From CAVPNY01 sp963706905 (GTDB taxonomy: Bacteria; Chloroflexota; Anaerolineae; Anaerolineales; UBA4823): 64,000 nucleotides of DNA. This document shows positions 53,771 to 62,832 of the stretch, in pieces. The translations under genes and the position numbers were made by a program. Below the pieces are notes generated by a model. It saw only the letters and a program-made list of their open reading frames with translations. It was not told the DNA's origin and made no database searches. The number at the start of each line of letters is the position of its first letter. Position 1 is the stretch's first letter. The stretch covers positions 1 through 64,000 of the forward strand of contig CAVPNY010000016.1 in the NCBI GenBank assembly GCA_963706905.1, read 5' to 3'.

Positions 53771-54731
53771 TCAGAATGGAGTCGGAAAACCTTTGATTAA
53801 GGGAAGGTAGGTACACCGGCATCCCATTTTGTGGGTGCAGTGTTCATACGGCAGTTCCAGGACATTGTTCAACTTATATGTTATCCCGTGAATCTCCTTG
53901 CAAGCCGGACAACAGTTCTTATCGGAAAGGATTTGAACTCCCTCTATAATATCTTTACTTTCTCGATGACCGTCAATGATTCTCCCGTGAAAACCTAAGA
54001 ATAAAAACATTCTTGCCGACACTTCAGAATCCAGAATAATATCGGTAGTAAAGCCTTTTGGCAGGTATTTTCCAGGTTTATTTAATCCCCAGAGCAGCAT
54101 CATTCCAGCCGCAATACGTAAATCTTCTATTTTGGAATTATCTATCCCCTTAAGAAGAGCTGGTATTCTCGAAAATATATGTTGGAGAGCTGTAACCTGG
54201 GATTTCGGATTGTAAGGTTTCGAGAATACATACCATTGAAGTGGGAAAACCTGTTCTGAACTCATAGTTGGCGATTGTGCGGGCTGCCTTTTCAAAATCT
54301 CTTTTTCGGAGCAGATCAATTACTTGTGCATCGATTCTTTCTCGGATTTCCCTTTCTCTTGTCAAATAATCATTTACCAGCACAGCTCCTTTTTCTGAGA
54401 GGACATATCCTTTTACATTACTGACTGCTTTCTCCATCTCTGCTCTATTATTCTGGATCAGTCGCTCAATCTGTTCATCTTTGCGTCCAGATTGCTTCAA
54501 TCCCCTGGTTTTCAGCATCTCTTTTAATTCACTGGACTTGAAACGGATATCCACCCTTTGTTCAAAGCTCGCATCTTGAAGAAGTCCATCTCTTCTGAAT
54601 CGCTCGGTTGTTTTTGATGGTTTTTCTCCAAGCACTTCTCGCCAATTCTCATCGTCAGCGTATATGTCAGCGCTTTGCGGCGATCTGAACTTGCTGAGAA
54701 ACAGAAGTTGAGCGGATGAATAAGGCGACAT
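53771..54731 (-). CDS. SAP-domain protein with C-terminal cysteine cluster (frameshifted)
   Basis: About 320 residues once repaired. After an N-terminal region (LLFLSKFRSPQSADIYADDE), residues 65-95 form a SAP DNA/RNA-binding helix-extended-loop-helix (FKSSELKEMLKTRGLKQSGRK...RLI). Helical charged sequence follows, then a hydrophobic middle (LRIAAGMMLLWGL). The C-terminus has CPACKEIHG and CTHKMGCRC, a likely zinc site similar to those at the end of some phage head-morphogenesis proteins. The frame breaks near 54225 by one base (SMVCILETL becomes FSKPYNPKSQV). The function is unknown; the SAP and zinc motifs suggest nucleic-acid binding. It lies 80 bp upstream of the NurA gene. Confidence 0.65.
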
Positions 54732-55486
54732 AACGAACCTCCCCGGCGTCCGGTATGAATACTGAATATTACCCTTCTACAATGGCCACGAACTTTGGAA
54801 TTCCCTATTCACTGGTATTCTGGAAATATCCATCGTTCGTTTCGAAATGTATTCCCTCCAATCAGTATTATTTAACCAATAATGATGTTTGTCATGTGTC
54901 ATTTGTCATCCAATAATCACAAAAGCGCCCGACTTTTGTTGGGCGGTATTTTTTAATTAATTTTCATTTGGTTTAAGCGATGGAAAGTCGAGATACACCG
55001 AAGAATTTTAAGTACAGCGAAGATGGCGTAAAGAGCAAAACTCAGAAGAGTTTTAGGAGCATAAAGGGAGCGACCCGGTCAACGAGGGGTGGTTTTGCCT
55101 GACCGGGCCGCTCCTATTCGCTTAGCTTTAAATCGGATTATATCACTCCAATTTTGGTTTGGACAAGTCGATGCGGTCTTGGGTCTCCATGTGATTGCTC
55201 CTTATAGGGGCGTGTGAGCGTAGTGAACGCATTAGATCGATTGGGTGTAATTGTGAAAGTGTATCAAAAAAAATTATGCGTATATGGAGGAAATGATGCT
55301 AAAATAAAACCAAGATTGTGAATATTATCACTCTTTGAGGGGTAAATGTTGATCGAATTTATTCGACATGGAATCTCGGTATTATTTATTTGGATTCGTT
55401 TATAAATGATTCTGTCACCTAAGTGACAGATTTTCTCATTCAAATGGTTTGCAAACAGAATAGTAAAGGCCGGGCAGGAGGTTGAA
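54732..55486. other. Gene-free AT-rich stretch with two hairpins
   Basis: No convincing gene was found over 755 bp. Two structures stand out. CGCCCGA/TTGGGCG (54926-54945), followed by GTATTTTTTAATT, is a typical plus-strand terminator but has no plus-strand gene before it. GGAGCGACCCGGTCA (55067-55081) with TGACCGGGCCGCTCC (55100-55114) is a 15-bp stem with one mismatch and an 18-nt loop. The stretch may be the remains of lost genes. Confidence 0.5.
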
Positions 55487-56531
55487 ATGGATAAAATAAA
55501 GAGAATTCTTTCCGGGCTGCTCACTATATTTTTCGTCGTTGCTTGCAGCAATCTTACCGCGACTCCCCGAGTGGTTAAGTCAGAAACATCCGGCGTTCCA
55601 TCCGCAGTTCCAACTACGCAGGCACCTGCCGCCCCAACACCGCTGTTGCCCACAGCATCCGGCATTCCATCCGCAGTTCCAACTCCGCGGGCATCTGCCA
55701 CCCCAACACCGCTGTTGCCCGCAACGCCAACATACCAACCCACGCCAGATATGCCCACACCCACTCTCAGCGCCTTGTTGGATAGAAATCTGGAAATCAA
55801 CATCGCGAAGGATATCGCCTATACCAGCGAACAAAAAATGGATATTTATTCACCGATTACGCCTGGAGACTGGCCGATCGTAGTGATGCTGCATGGCGGT
55901 GGCTCAACGAAATCAGAAGTTCAGGGCATCAGTCAAGCGATTGCGCAAAGAGGGGCGGTCGTTTTTACACCGCAATACCGTTCGAGCGAACCAATTCTGC
56001 CCAGTGACACAATTACGCAAGGCCCGGAAGATGCGGCGTGCGCGGTCAGGTTTGCACGGGCGAAAGCGGCTGGGTATGGAACAACGCACACGCCGCGGTT
56101 GATTTTGGTTGGTCATTCGGCTGGAGGTGCGTTAGGCATGACCGTCATGTTAGCAGGCGATGATTTCAAAGGCGACTGCCTGGTTAATGAAGGTTCAGCG
56201 TTGCCCGACGCTTTTGTGGGATTGGATGGAGCATACGATATTCTGTCGCTAAATTCCCCAGACAATTTTAAGAAAAGCGCCTATGGAGCAGTGGAGATTG
56301 ATGACGCCATTCAGCTATGTGGATCGCAAACCCATTCGCCAGAATGTTTCTTTTTATTTGTTGTGCGGTGTGGAGGATGGACTCCGCCAGATGGGGTTAC
56401 GGATGCACCAGGCTTTACAGGCGGCAGGTTACCCATCCTATCTGGCTTTTCTTCCGGGTGTGAGTCATTCGATGATGGCTAACGCCAGCACCAAACAGGT
56501 ATTAAGCGTCATTCTGGAGGCGATGCAATAA
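55487..56531 (+). CDS. Lipoprotein alpha/beta-hydrolase esterase (frameshifted)
   Basis: A predicted extracellular esterase anchored by a lipoprotein signal (RILSGLLTIFFVVACS, lipobox VVAC). A Thr/Pro/Ala-rich linker of about 60 residues, partly a 23-residue duplication, leads to an alpha/beta-hydrolase domain of the carboxylesterase type. VVMLHGGGSTKSE is the oxyanion HGGG motif near residue 130, and LILVGHSAGGALGM holds the nucleophile serine near residue 207. The frame breaks near 56300; the rest (FSYVDRKPIRQNVSFYLLCG, LPGVSHSMMANAS with the catalytic His) continues in another frame to TAA 56529-56531. A feruloyl or acetyl ester substrate is possible but not shown. Confidence 0.75.
55592..55729 (+). 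repeat. Two tandem 69-bp repeats in the esterase linker
   Basis: Positions 55592-55660 and 55661-55729 are direct repeats of 69 bp (23 codons) with few differences. They encode the Pro/Ala/Thr-rich linker between lipobox and esterase domain (VPSAVPT, APTPLLP motifs). The repeat keeps the frame, so it probably arose by local duplication that lengthens a flexible stalk. Confidence 0.85.
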
Positions 56532-56607
56532 GCGACTTAGCCAGATCTTTTGGATTTTTAAAATCCTAAAGGTCAGGCTAACACAAAATGATCTCGGATC
56601 AAAAAAG

Positions 56608-56862
56608 ATGTATAAGCCAAATCGCTTCTGGATGCGCTCTCAAATGGAGCAATTTCCGATTCTCATTCTTACCTGCAGACCTGCGTCCGGCAAGAGTGAG
56701 AATATCGACTATCTATTGCATCTCGACTCGGTAGAGCGTTTGCATCGTTTTCGGATATTACCTATCATGGGCGCAAACGTAGAAGTTAGAAAACCCAACC
56801 CAGGGCTGTTTTCTGCCACGATCCTCTACATTTCGATGATCTACCTGTATCACTTCGTGTGA
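56608..56862 (+). pseudogene. P-loop NTPase remnant
   Basis: An open stretch of 84 codons. The recognisable part is MEQFPILILTCRPASGKSENIDYLL (from about 56644), a Walker A-like loop (RPASGKSE) at the start of a kinase-like NTPase, followed by SVERLHRFRI. After that the sequence loses family character and ends at 56862 with no Walker B or later domains. A truncated or rearranged gene is the best reading. It sits between the esterase and pentapeptide genes. Confidence 0.45.
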
Positions 56863-56999
56863 TCTCCTGTAGATTTACCGGCCGGACTCTCCACGAATTC
56901 TTACCAGCAGCACTTCCGCGCAGATTGCCAGAAATTCTAATCTTGGCAGGTGCGCTCAGATTATGTGCATATTCTTACAACTGGCTATATAATATTTTC

Positions 57000-58044
57000 A
57001 TGATAGCCGAAATAAAAGGGTGGTGGGAAAGTATGTCCCGCTCTGCAAGGAGATGGCTGATTCTTGCCAGTGCAGGAATATTCATCATAATACTTTGGTT
57101 TGCTTATCTAATGATATTTCGAGGATACACCTGGCCTACCAGCGGGTTTGAAGGGAAAACGATTTGGGATTGGCTGGAACTCCTGATAATCCCCTTAGTC
57201 CTTGGTATCGGCGCGCTGCTGTTCAATCGCTCCGAAAAGCGGACTGAACTCAAGTTGGCGGACGACCGGCAAAAAGAGCAGGCATTACAGAGCTTTATTG
57301 ACAAGATGACAGAGCTTATGATCGTTGAGCGTTTGCTGGAATATAAAGATTACCTCGGCGAGCCCGTGGTGAAGGTTGCACAGATAAGGACTGTAACAAC
57401 TTTGCGATTATTGGATTCGGGCCGTAGAGACATCTTGCTCCGATTCCTGAGTAATTCGAGATTAGATAAATTCGTATTGATAGGATCTTCACTAGAGCGG
57501 ACAGATCTGAGCGGAGCAAACTTAGAGGGCACGCCTGGGCGGAGCAGAATTGAGCGGGGCAGACCTAAGCGAGGCAAACCTGTACAGAGCAGACCTGAGC
57601 GGGGCAGACCTAAGCAGAGCAGACCTGAGCTTGGCCAACCTGCACGAGGCATACCTGATCCGGGCAAACCTGAACGAAGCAAACCTGATCCGGGGAAACC
57701 TGCGCGGAGCAAACCTGAGCGGGGCAAGCTTGAGCGGAGCAAACCTGTACAGAGCAGACCTGGTCTATGCAAACCTAAGCCGAGCAACCCTGTTCAAGGC
57801 TGACCTGAGCTTGGCCAACCTGCGCGGAGCAAACCTGAGCGGGGCAAGCTTGAGCGGAGCAAACCTGAGCGAGGGCAAGACCTGAGGGGCAGACCTAAGC
57901 AGAGCAAACCTGAGCGAGGCAGACCTGAGCGAGGCAGACCTAAGCAGAGCAAACCTGACTGATGCGAAAGTTACTGATGAACAATTGGCAAAAGCCAAGT
58001 CGCTGAAGGGCGCGACGATGCCCGATGGGACAAAACACGAATAG
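57000..58044 (+). CDS. Membrane-anchored pentapeptide-repeat protein (frame-disrupted)
   Basis: About 345 residues. Two N-terminal helices (residues 16-40 and 55-75; RWLILASAGIFIIILWFAYL) precede a soluble region with KMTELMIVERLLEYKDYL and a long run of A(D/N)LXX pentapeptides (GADLSEANLYRADLSGADL and so on), which should form a right-handed quadrilateral beta-helix. The end, TDEQLAKAKSLKGATMPDGT, is a common closing motif of this family. The frame shifts near 57530 (one extra G in GAGGGC), and an in-frame TGA at 57883-57885 interrupts NLSEGKT before GADLSRANL. The 15-bp periodic DNA of the repeats makes indels likely. The function of this subgroup is unknown. Confidence 0.78.
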
Positions 58045-58089
58045 ACAGAGACTCTATTGCACTGCTTTTATTACTCACATAGCAAACAA

Positions 58090-58114
58090 AAAGGCCGGTT
58101 GTCAGCCGACCTTT
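58090..58114. terminator. Terminator-like hairpin after the pentapeptide gene
   Basis: AAAGG-C-CGG pairs with CCG-A-CCTTT (58090-58114) around a 7-nt loop, with one mismatch and flanking A/T runs. It lies between the converging pentapeptide and coiled-coil genes. Confidence 0.6.
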
Positions 58115-58143
58115 CGTGAAAAGAATGAGTAGTATCGAGGTTG

Positions 58144-58509
58144 CTATTCCTCTTTCTCGAAGGATTCCTTATCGCTAGACTTTTTAGTATCTGATTTTAT
58201 TATATGTACTCCTATGTCTGAAGGGCGGAGACCAAGAGTAGCCGAATCAAGCTTTACCCAAACATCGCTTGGTAGTGCAAATTCAGCAGACGGAATTTGG
58301 GAGGTTCCAGAAGGCCACACAGGAGCACTGCCACCATATCCTTGACCACCTGAACCAGAGGTTAATATTGGATAGCCGATTTCCGTTGATTTATCAATTA
58401 CCTCTCGTTTTAGCTTGCTTAGCTTTTTCTCCAATTCAGCTTTTTCCTCTTCTAGTTTCGCTATCTCATCTGGTTCTTCTACTGGTTTTTTAATTCCTCG
58501 TTTACCCCT
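58144..58509 (-). other. In-frame coiled-coil extension after a TGA
   Basis: This segment continues the frame of the upstream membrane protein directly after its TGA (58512-58510). It reads IKKPVEEPDEIAKLEEEKAE then ELEKKLSKLKREVIDKS, a coiled coil, followed by a Gly/Pro/Ser-rich tail (GSGGQGYGGSAPVWPSG, PSDVWVKLDSATLGLRPSD). There is no good start codon until a TTG within the coiled coil at 58434. It may be the C-terminal third of that protein after a CGA-to-TGA change, a readthrough domain, or a small separate gene. Confidence 0.5.
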
Positions 58510-59055
58510 TCAAGAATTCTTTGCTAACTGGATCGCCGTATCCCATTTTTCCATAATCTCGGCAATTTTAGGTCTTATATCTGCTTGTTCTGGAACTATA
58601 TCTACCCAATCTTCAATGGAATTTAAGACCTCTGCTTCAAGGTTACGACATTTTTCAACCACTTCCTCAAAATATGATTGAATAACTTCATTGTTTATTC
58701 TTTTTATATATTTCCTATCGGTGTAACGTCGTAAATAGAGAAGGACTCTTCTTTCAATCAATATCACTGCCCAGAAAAGGTGTTGAAGGTTTCTAATTGC
58801 TGATTTGCCCTTAGTTACCACTTTCTTTTCCTCATTAAGATCATCCCATCTTTTGGCAATAATTCCACCGAGAATCCCGGAAAAGATTGACATGAGAACT
58901 GTAAGAATAGCAATATATGTAACATTCTCTTGGCGTGTTATTAAAATCCCCAAAGCTACTGTGGATACAAGTAATAACAGTACCCACGGGTGAAAGAATG
59001 TAATGAAAAATGCACGCCAGCTATCCCAAAGTGCACGCCAGCTTTCTTTTGTCAT
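58510..59055 (-). CDS. Small two-helix membrane protein of unknown function
   Basis: A 181-residue protein, starting at ATG 59055 with GGAG six bases upstream. Residues 20-40 (FHPWVLLLLVSTVALGILI) and 48-70 (YIAILTVLMSIFSGILGGII) are membrane helices with a short loop, giving an N-in and C-in hairpin. A charged cytoplasmic domain of about 115 residues follows (KRWDDLNEEKKVVTK, LRRYTDRKYIKRINNEV, IAEIMEKWDTAIQLAKNS). The N-terminus repeats WRALWDSWRAFF. I do not recognise a family. It ends in TGA but the frame stays open into a coiled-coil segment to 58144, so the natural product may be longer. Confidence 0.6.
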   Translation of the reverse strand: MTKESWRALWDSWRAFFITFFHPWVLLLLVSTVALGILITRQENVTYIAILTVLMSIFSGILGGIIAKRWDDLNEEKKVVTKGKSAIRNLQHLFWAVILIERRVLLYLRRYTDRKYIKRINNEVIQSYFEEVVEKCRNLEAEVLNSIEDWVDIVPEQADIRPKIAEIMEKWDTAIQLAKNS

Positions 59056-59358
59056 GGGAATCTCCAAAGGTGCAGATACGGCTTCCTTGGTTATGTCGCT
59101 TGTAGGGTGATCGAGGCAGATATATCTCTCAATTGCCTTCTTTTATCATTCCACAACTCAGAGCAAGTCTATTATATCCCCTGATTTAAAAGTTATCCGT
59201 TATATACTTGAACGATTATTTGCTTGGGTTGCTCGCTTGCGTTGTCAATCTTGATATATTCCCGCTTGAATAACGATATCTGGCCTGACTAACGCGATTA
59301 AGGCATGACGACCGTCCAGGCCACCGCCGCCAGGATCTTCCCAATCAGCAAGTCAAGC

Positions 59359-59500
59359 TCAGGGTCGATCATTGTCGCCCGCAAACAGCTGGTTGTACAG
59401 AGTCGACAGGTTACCCTTCCCGCTATTGTATAGATAGCTCACGCTGTACGTCCACCCGCGCCCTCGCCTGCCATCCCCTTTGTAAACAAACGTGGCTGTT
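59359..59500 (-). pseudogene. Possible YD/RHS-repeat remnant
   Basis: The gap from 59056 to 59574 has no intact gene. On the minus strand a short open stretch reads ATFVYKGDGRRGRGWTYS then YLYNSGKGNLSTLYNQLF before a stop at 59361-59359. The GDGRR and YLYxxGxGNL patterns recall YD-repeat (RHS) proteins. A second frame continues with DPELDLLIGKILAAV to a stop near 59305. It is too short for a firm call. Confidence 0.3.
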
Positions 59501-59574
59501 TTCGATTTAATTAGTTATGAAAATCGGGTTGGAATGGAGCGAGGATTCCAGAGCACTTTTCAGGGCCCGGGGGG

Positions 59575-60069
59575 CTAGGGGTGTTTTAGAAGCACCATAT
59601 AGGTGGAGGAGAACTGGTTCTTGTCGTCTGCGAGAACCTCGGAAGTGGCCTGGATTGACCATTCCTTTAAGTCAAATTCCGGGAAGAACACATCCGCCTC
59701 GGATAAAGTGTGCACCCGGGTCAGGTAAATCCTGTCTGCCAGGGGCAGCGCCTGGGCGAAAATCTGCCCGCCGCCGATCACGAAGGCTTCGCTTTCGCCT
59801 GCCAGTTCAGCAAGGCTCAAGGCTTCTCTCAATGAATGTGCAATCAGGCAGCCTTCAGCCTGATAATCGGGGCTGCGGGTGATGATTACATTGACCCGTC
59901 CGGGGAGCGGTCGCCCGATCGACTCGTAAGTCTTGCGTCCCATGAGGATATGATGCCCCATGGTCAAGGCCTTGAAGCGCTTCAAGTCGGTGGAAAGATG
60001 CCAGGGCAGGCGGTTATCCTGGCCAATCCCGTCCCGTTCATCCATCGCCACCAGCAGGGAGATGATCAT
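59575..60069 (-). CDS. folA: Dihydrofolate reductase
   Basis: A 164-residue NADPH-dependent enzyme that regenerates tetrahydrofolate. IISLLVAMDERDGIGQDNRLPWHLSTDLKRFKAL at the N-terminus contains the Met20 loop and the substrate-binding Asp/Glu position (LPWHLSTDL). GRKTYESIGRPLPGRVNVI and FVIGGGQIFAQALPLADRIYLTRV complete the NADPH site. Length and motifs are typical of chromosomal FolA. Its start overlaps the thyA stop by 4 bp (ATGA), giving the common thyA-folA operon, where FolA recycles the dihydrofolate made by ThyA. Confidence 0.96.
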   Translation of the reverse strand: MIISLLVAMDERDGIGQDNRLPWHLSTDLKRFKALTMGHHILMGRKTYESIGRPLPGRVNVIITRSPDYQAEGCLIAHSLREALSLAELAGESEAFVIGGGQIFAQALPLADRIYLTRVHTLSEADVFFPEFDLKEWSIQATSEVLADDKNQFSSTYMVLLKHP

Positions 60070-60860
60070 ATCGAGACTTCGGCCTTGATGTGCGGGTGCG
60101 CCTGGTAATCCACCAGCTCGAAGTCCTCATATTGAAAATCGAAGATCGACTTGACCGCCGGATTGATCTTCATCTGGGGCAGCGGGTAGGGCTGGCGGGT
60201 GAGCTGCAGCCGGGCTTGCTCAATGTGATTCAGGTACAGGTGCAGATCGCCGAAGGTGTGCACGAAGTCGCCCGGTTGCAGGTCGCAGACCCGGGCGAAC
60301 ATCAACGTCAGCAGGGCATACGAGGCAATGTTAAACGGCACCCCCAGGAAGACGTCTGCCGAGCGCTGGTAGAGCTGGCAGGACAGCCGGCCATTGGCGA
60401 CGTAGAACTGGAACAGCAGGTGGCAGGGCGGCAGGGCCATGCGATCGATCTCGCCCACATTCCAGGCGCTGACGATCAGGCGGCGCGAGTCAGGGGTCTG
60501 CTTAATTTGCTCGATCACCTGCGTGATCTGGTCAACAGTTCGACCACCGGAAGCTGGCCAGGAGCGCCATTGCACACCGTAAACCGGTCCCAGCTCTCCC
60601 GTCTCGTCCGCCCATTCATCCCAAATGCGCACAGCGTGTTCTTTAAGGTAGCCGACATTGGATTCACCGCGCAGGAACCATAACAGCTCGTAGATAATTG
60701 ATTTCAAATGAAGCTTCTTGGTGGTCAGGACAGGGAAACCATCCTGCAGGCGGTAGCGATTCTGGTAGCCAAAAATTGAGATCGTTCCGGTGCCGGTGCG
60801 GTCGCTTTTTTCCACGCCGTGGTCGAGAATGGCTTGAAGCATATCCAGATACTGCTGCAT
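60066..60860 (-). CDS. thyA: Thymidylate synthase
   Basis: A 264-residue enzyme that methylates dUMP to dTMP with methylene-tetrahydrofolate. ATG 60860 follows GAGGAGAGG and gives exactly the standard ThyA length. LDHGVEKSDRTGTGTISIFGYQ begins the phosphate-binding region. The nucleophile lies in ALPPCHLLFQFYV near residue 146, then LYQRSADVFLGVPFNIASYALL and the tail INPAVKSIFDFQYEDFELVDYQAHP. The downstream folA overlaps it. An upstream TTG would add seven residues but leaves no ribosome-binding site. Confidence 0.97.
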   Translation of the reverse strand: MQQYLDMLQAILDHGVEKSDRTGTGTISIFGYQNRYRLQDGFPVLTTKKLHLKSIIYELLWFLRGESNVGYLKEHAVRIWDEWADETGELGPVYGVQWRSWPASGGRTVDQITQVIEQIKQTPDSRRLIVSAWNVGEIDRMALPPCHLLFQFYVANGRLSCQLYQRSADVFLGVPFNIASYALLTLMFARVCDLQPGDFVHTFGDLHLYLNHIEQARLQLTRQPYPLPQMKINPAVKSIFDFQYEDFELVDYQAHPHIKAEVSI

Positions 60861-60935
60861 AGCCGCCTCTCCTCCTCGCAAACTGAAAACTGAATACTTC
60901 TTACTGTCAACTTCCCACTTACTACTTCTAACTGC

Positions 60936-61873
60936 CTACATCTGACTGTATTGCGTCAACACTTGCCTAGCGGTGAGGATATCAGCGTGGATCTGCTCCA
61001 CCAGGGCTTGAATGTCCGGGAAGCGCTGCTCATCACGCAGGCGCCTCAGGAAATTCAGGCGCATCTCTTTGCCGTATAGATCGCCCGTGAAGTCGAGCAG
61101 GTGAGTTTCCACACGCAGCGGCACCGGCTGGGTCTCGAATGTGGGTCGCACGCCAACATTGGTGACAGCCCCCCAGACTTCTCCGTTGACTGTGGCTTGC
61201 GAAACATATACTCCGGCTTTCGGGATCGCTCGTTCAACCCACAGCTCCAGGTTGGCGGTAGGGATACCGATCGTGCTCCCACGACCGTCGCCGGAAACCA
61301 CCCGTCCGCTGACAGCAAACGGCCGGCCGAGCAGCCGGGTCAGCCAGCTTCTAAATCACCATCTGCCAGTGCAGCGCGAATGCGGCTGGAAGAGACAATT
61401 TCACCGTCTATTTGGATAGGTGGAAAGACTTCCAGGGTGTAGCCAAACTCGATCCCCAGTTCACCCAGGCGCGCGGCGTTGCCTTCACGATCTTTGCCGA
61501 GCGCGAAATCCTGTCCGATCACCAGATAGTGCATTCCCAGGTGTTGGCTCAGGCGTGATACGAAATCATGGGCGCTGGTTTCAGCAAGCTGGTGGTCAAA
61601 AGGCAGGGTGATAACAATATCAGCGCCGAACTCGCCGAGCAGAGCGGCGCGCTCCTCTGGAGTGGTCAGGTAGAACGGGTCGGAACGTTTTCCCAGGACG
61701 ACCGCCGGGTGAGGGTAAAAAGTTAACACAACTGCCGGATATCCCAGCTGGTGGGCTCCGGCAGCCAATTGGTGAACAATTTCTTGATGGCCGCGGTGGA
61801 CGCCGTCAAAAGTACCCACCGTCAACCAGGTATCTTCGAGGAAAAGCCCTTCTAACGTCAGGTAATGGCGCAT
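60936..61873 (-). CDS. ribF: Bifunctional riboflavin kinase/FAD synthetase (frameshifted)
   Basis: A RibF of about 312 residues that makes FMN and FAD from riboflavin. The N-terminal adenylyltransferase domain has LTVGTFDGVHRGHQEIV, the nucleotidyltransferase HxGH-like motif, and TFYPHPAVVLGK. FALGKDREG and EIVSSSRIRAAL complete that domain. The kinase domain, from RVVSGDGRGSTIGIPTANLEL (flavokinase PTAN motif) to FLRRLRDEQRFPDIQALVEQI, is in a different frame. The break is near 61345: LEAG-stop in one frame and WLTRLLGRPFAVSG in the next, consistent with one missing base. As FAD synthesis is essential, a sequence error is likely. It follows truB by about 30 bp. Confidence 0.9.
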
Positions 61874-61901
61874 AGAAGCGGAGATAAATGGATCGCGGGA
61901 A

Positions 61902-62810
61902 TCAGGTCTGGAAAAAGACTTTGCGCGGCTGCCATTCGTTGGATTCTAAATCACATTCAAGCAAGGCTACCAGGTCCCCTTGCTGGCTGATACCCCTGGC
62001 CCAACCTTGCGCCTCGGCTTCAGCCGGGACGCGGTGCCCGTGGCGCACCAGCTCAACCTGGTCTGCATCAAGCTCCACCACAGGCCAATCACCCAGCGCA
62101 TCGGCAGCCGGGATCAGGTTCGTGTACCAGTCGCCAGCATCGAAGGCCTCCTTGAGGCGGCGCAGCGGGACAGCATCTCTCAAGGTGAAACGCCCGCTTT
62201 TTGTCCGCCGCAGGCCGATCAGATGTGCACCGGTCCCCAACGCTTTACCCAGATCATTCGCCAGTGATCGGACATAGGTGCCCGATGAGCAATACACATC
62301 AATGACGACTTCTGGGGGAGCCCATTCGAGAATATCCAGGCTGTATACCTGGATCTTGCGCGGTGCGAGGTCAACCTCTTCGCCTTCACGCGCCATTTCG
62401 TACGCCTTACGGCCTTTGACTTTAACTGCCGAGTATGGCGGCGGGACCTGTTCGATCTCGCCGACAAAGGTCTGCAATATATCGAAGAATTGGTCTTCAG
62501 TCAGGTGGTCAACTGAGGCGCGCTGGGTGATGCGCCCTTCAGCGTCGTATGTATCCGTAGAGCTACCTAAGCGGATGGTAGCCTGGTAACGTTTATCCGA
62601 AGCTGATACGTATTCGCTCAATCGAACTGCCGGACCAATCAGCACTACCAAAACACCCGAAGCGCGTGGATCCAGCGTGCCGGTATGGCCTGCCCGGCGG
62701 ATGCCTGTTCCGCGCCGGATGATCTGTACCACGTCGTGCGAAGTCAGCCCGATCGGCTTATCGATTACCAGCACGCCGGATACGACGTTTTTCATCTGAT
62801 CGTCGTCCAT
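61902..62810 (-). CDS. truB: tRNA pseudouridine-55 synthase
   Basis: A 302-residue TruB that makes pseudouridine 55 in the T-loop of tRNAs. GVLVIDKPIGLTSHDVVQIIRR is the N-terminal motif. GHTGTLDPRASGVLVVLIG contains the catalytic aspartate. YSAVKVKGRKAYEMAREGEEVDL and YCSSGTYVRSLANDLG are further family blocks, ending in a small C-terminal PUA-like region (DALGDWPVVELDADQVELVRHG). ATG 62810 is chosen because GGGGAG lies six bases before it; ATG 62843, 33 bp upstream, would overlap nrnA. The order rbfA-nrnA-truB-ribF is a widespread translation-linked cluster. Confidence 0.95.
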   Translation of the reverse strand: MDDDQMKNVVSGVLVIDKPIGLTSHDVVQIIRRGTGIRRAGHTGTLDPRASGVLVVLIGPAVRLSEYVSASDKRYQATIRLGSSTDTYDAEGRITQRASVDHLTEDQFFDILQTFVGEIEQVPPPYSAVKVKGRKAYEMAREGEEVDLAPRKIQVYSLDILEWAPPEVVIDVYCSSGTYVRSLANDLGKALGTGAHLIGLRRTKSGRFTLRDAVPLRRLKEAFDAGDWYTNLIPAADALGDWPVVELDADQVELVRHGHRVPAEAEAQGWARGISQQGDLVALLECDLESNEWQPRKVFFQT

Positions 62811-62832
62811 TCTATTCTCCCCAGGATTAGGT

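Noticed and set aside
55264..55803. A minus-strand open frame of 179 codons rich in Gly and Val
   Set aside because: It is the complement of the Pro/Ala/Thr linker and signal region of the lipoprotein esterase, and has no other support.
57540..57960. Regular short repeats resembling a CRISPR array
   Set aside because: The periodicity is 15 bp and codes for A(D/N)LXX pentapeptides. There are no unique spacers and no cas genes.
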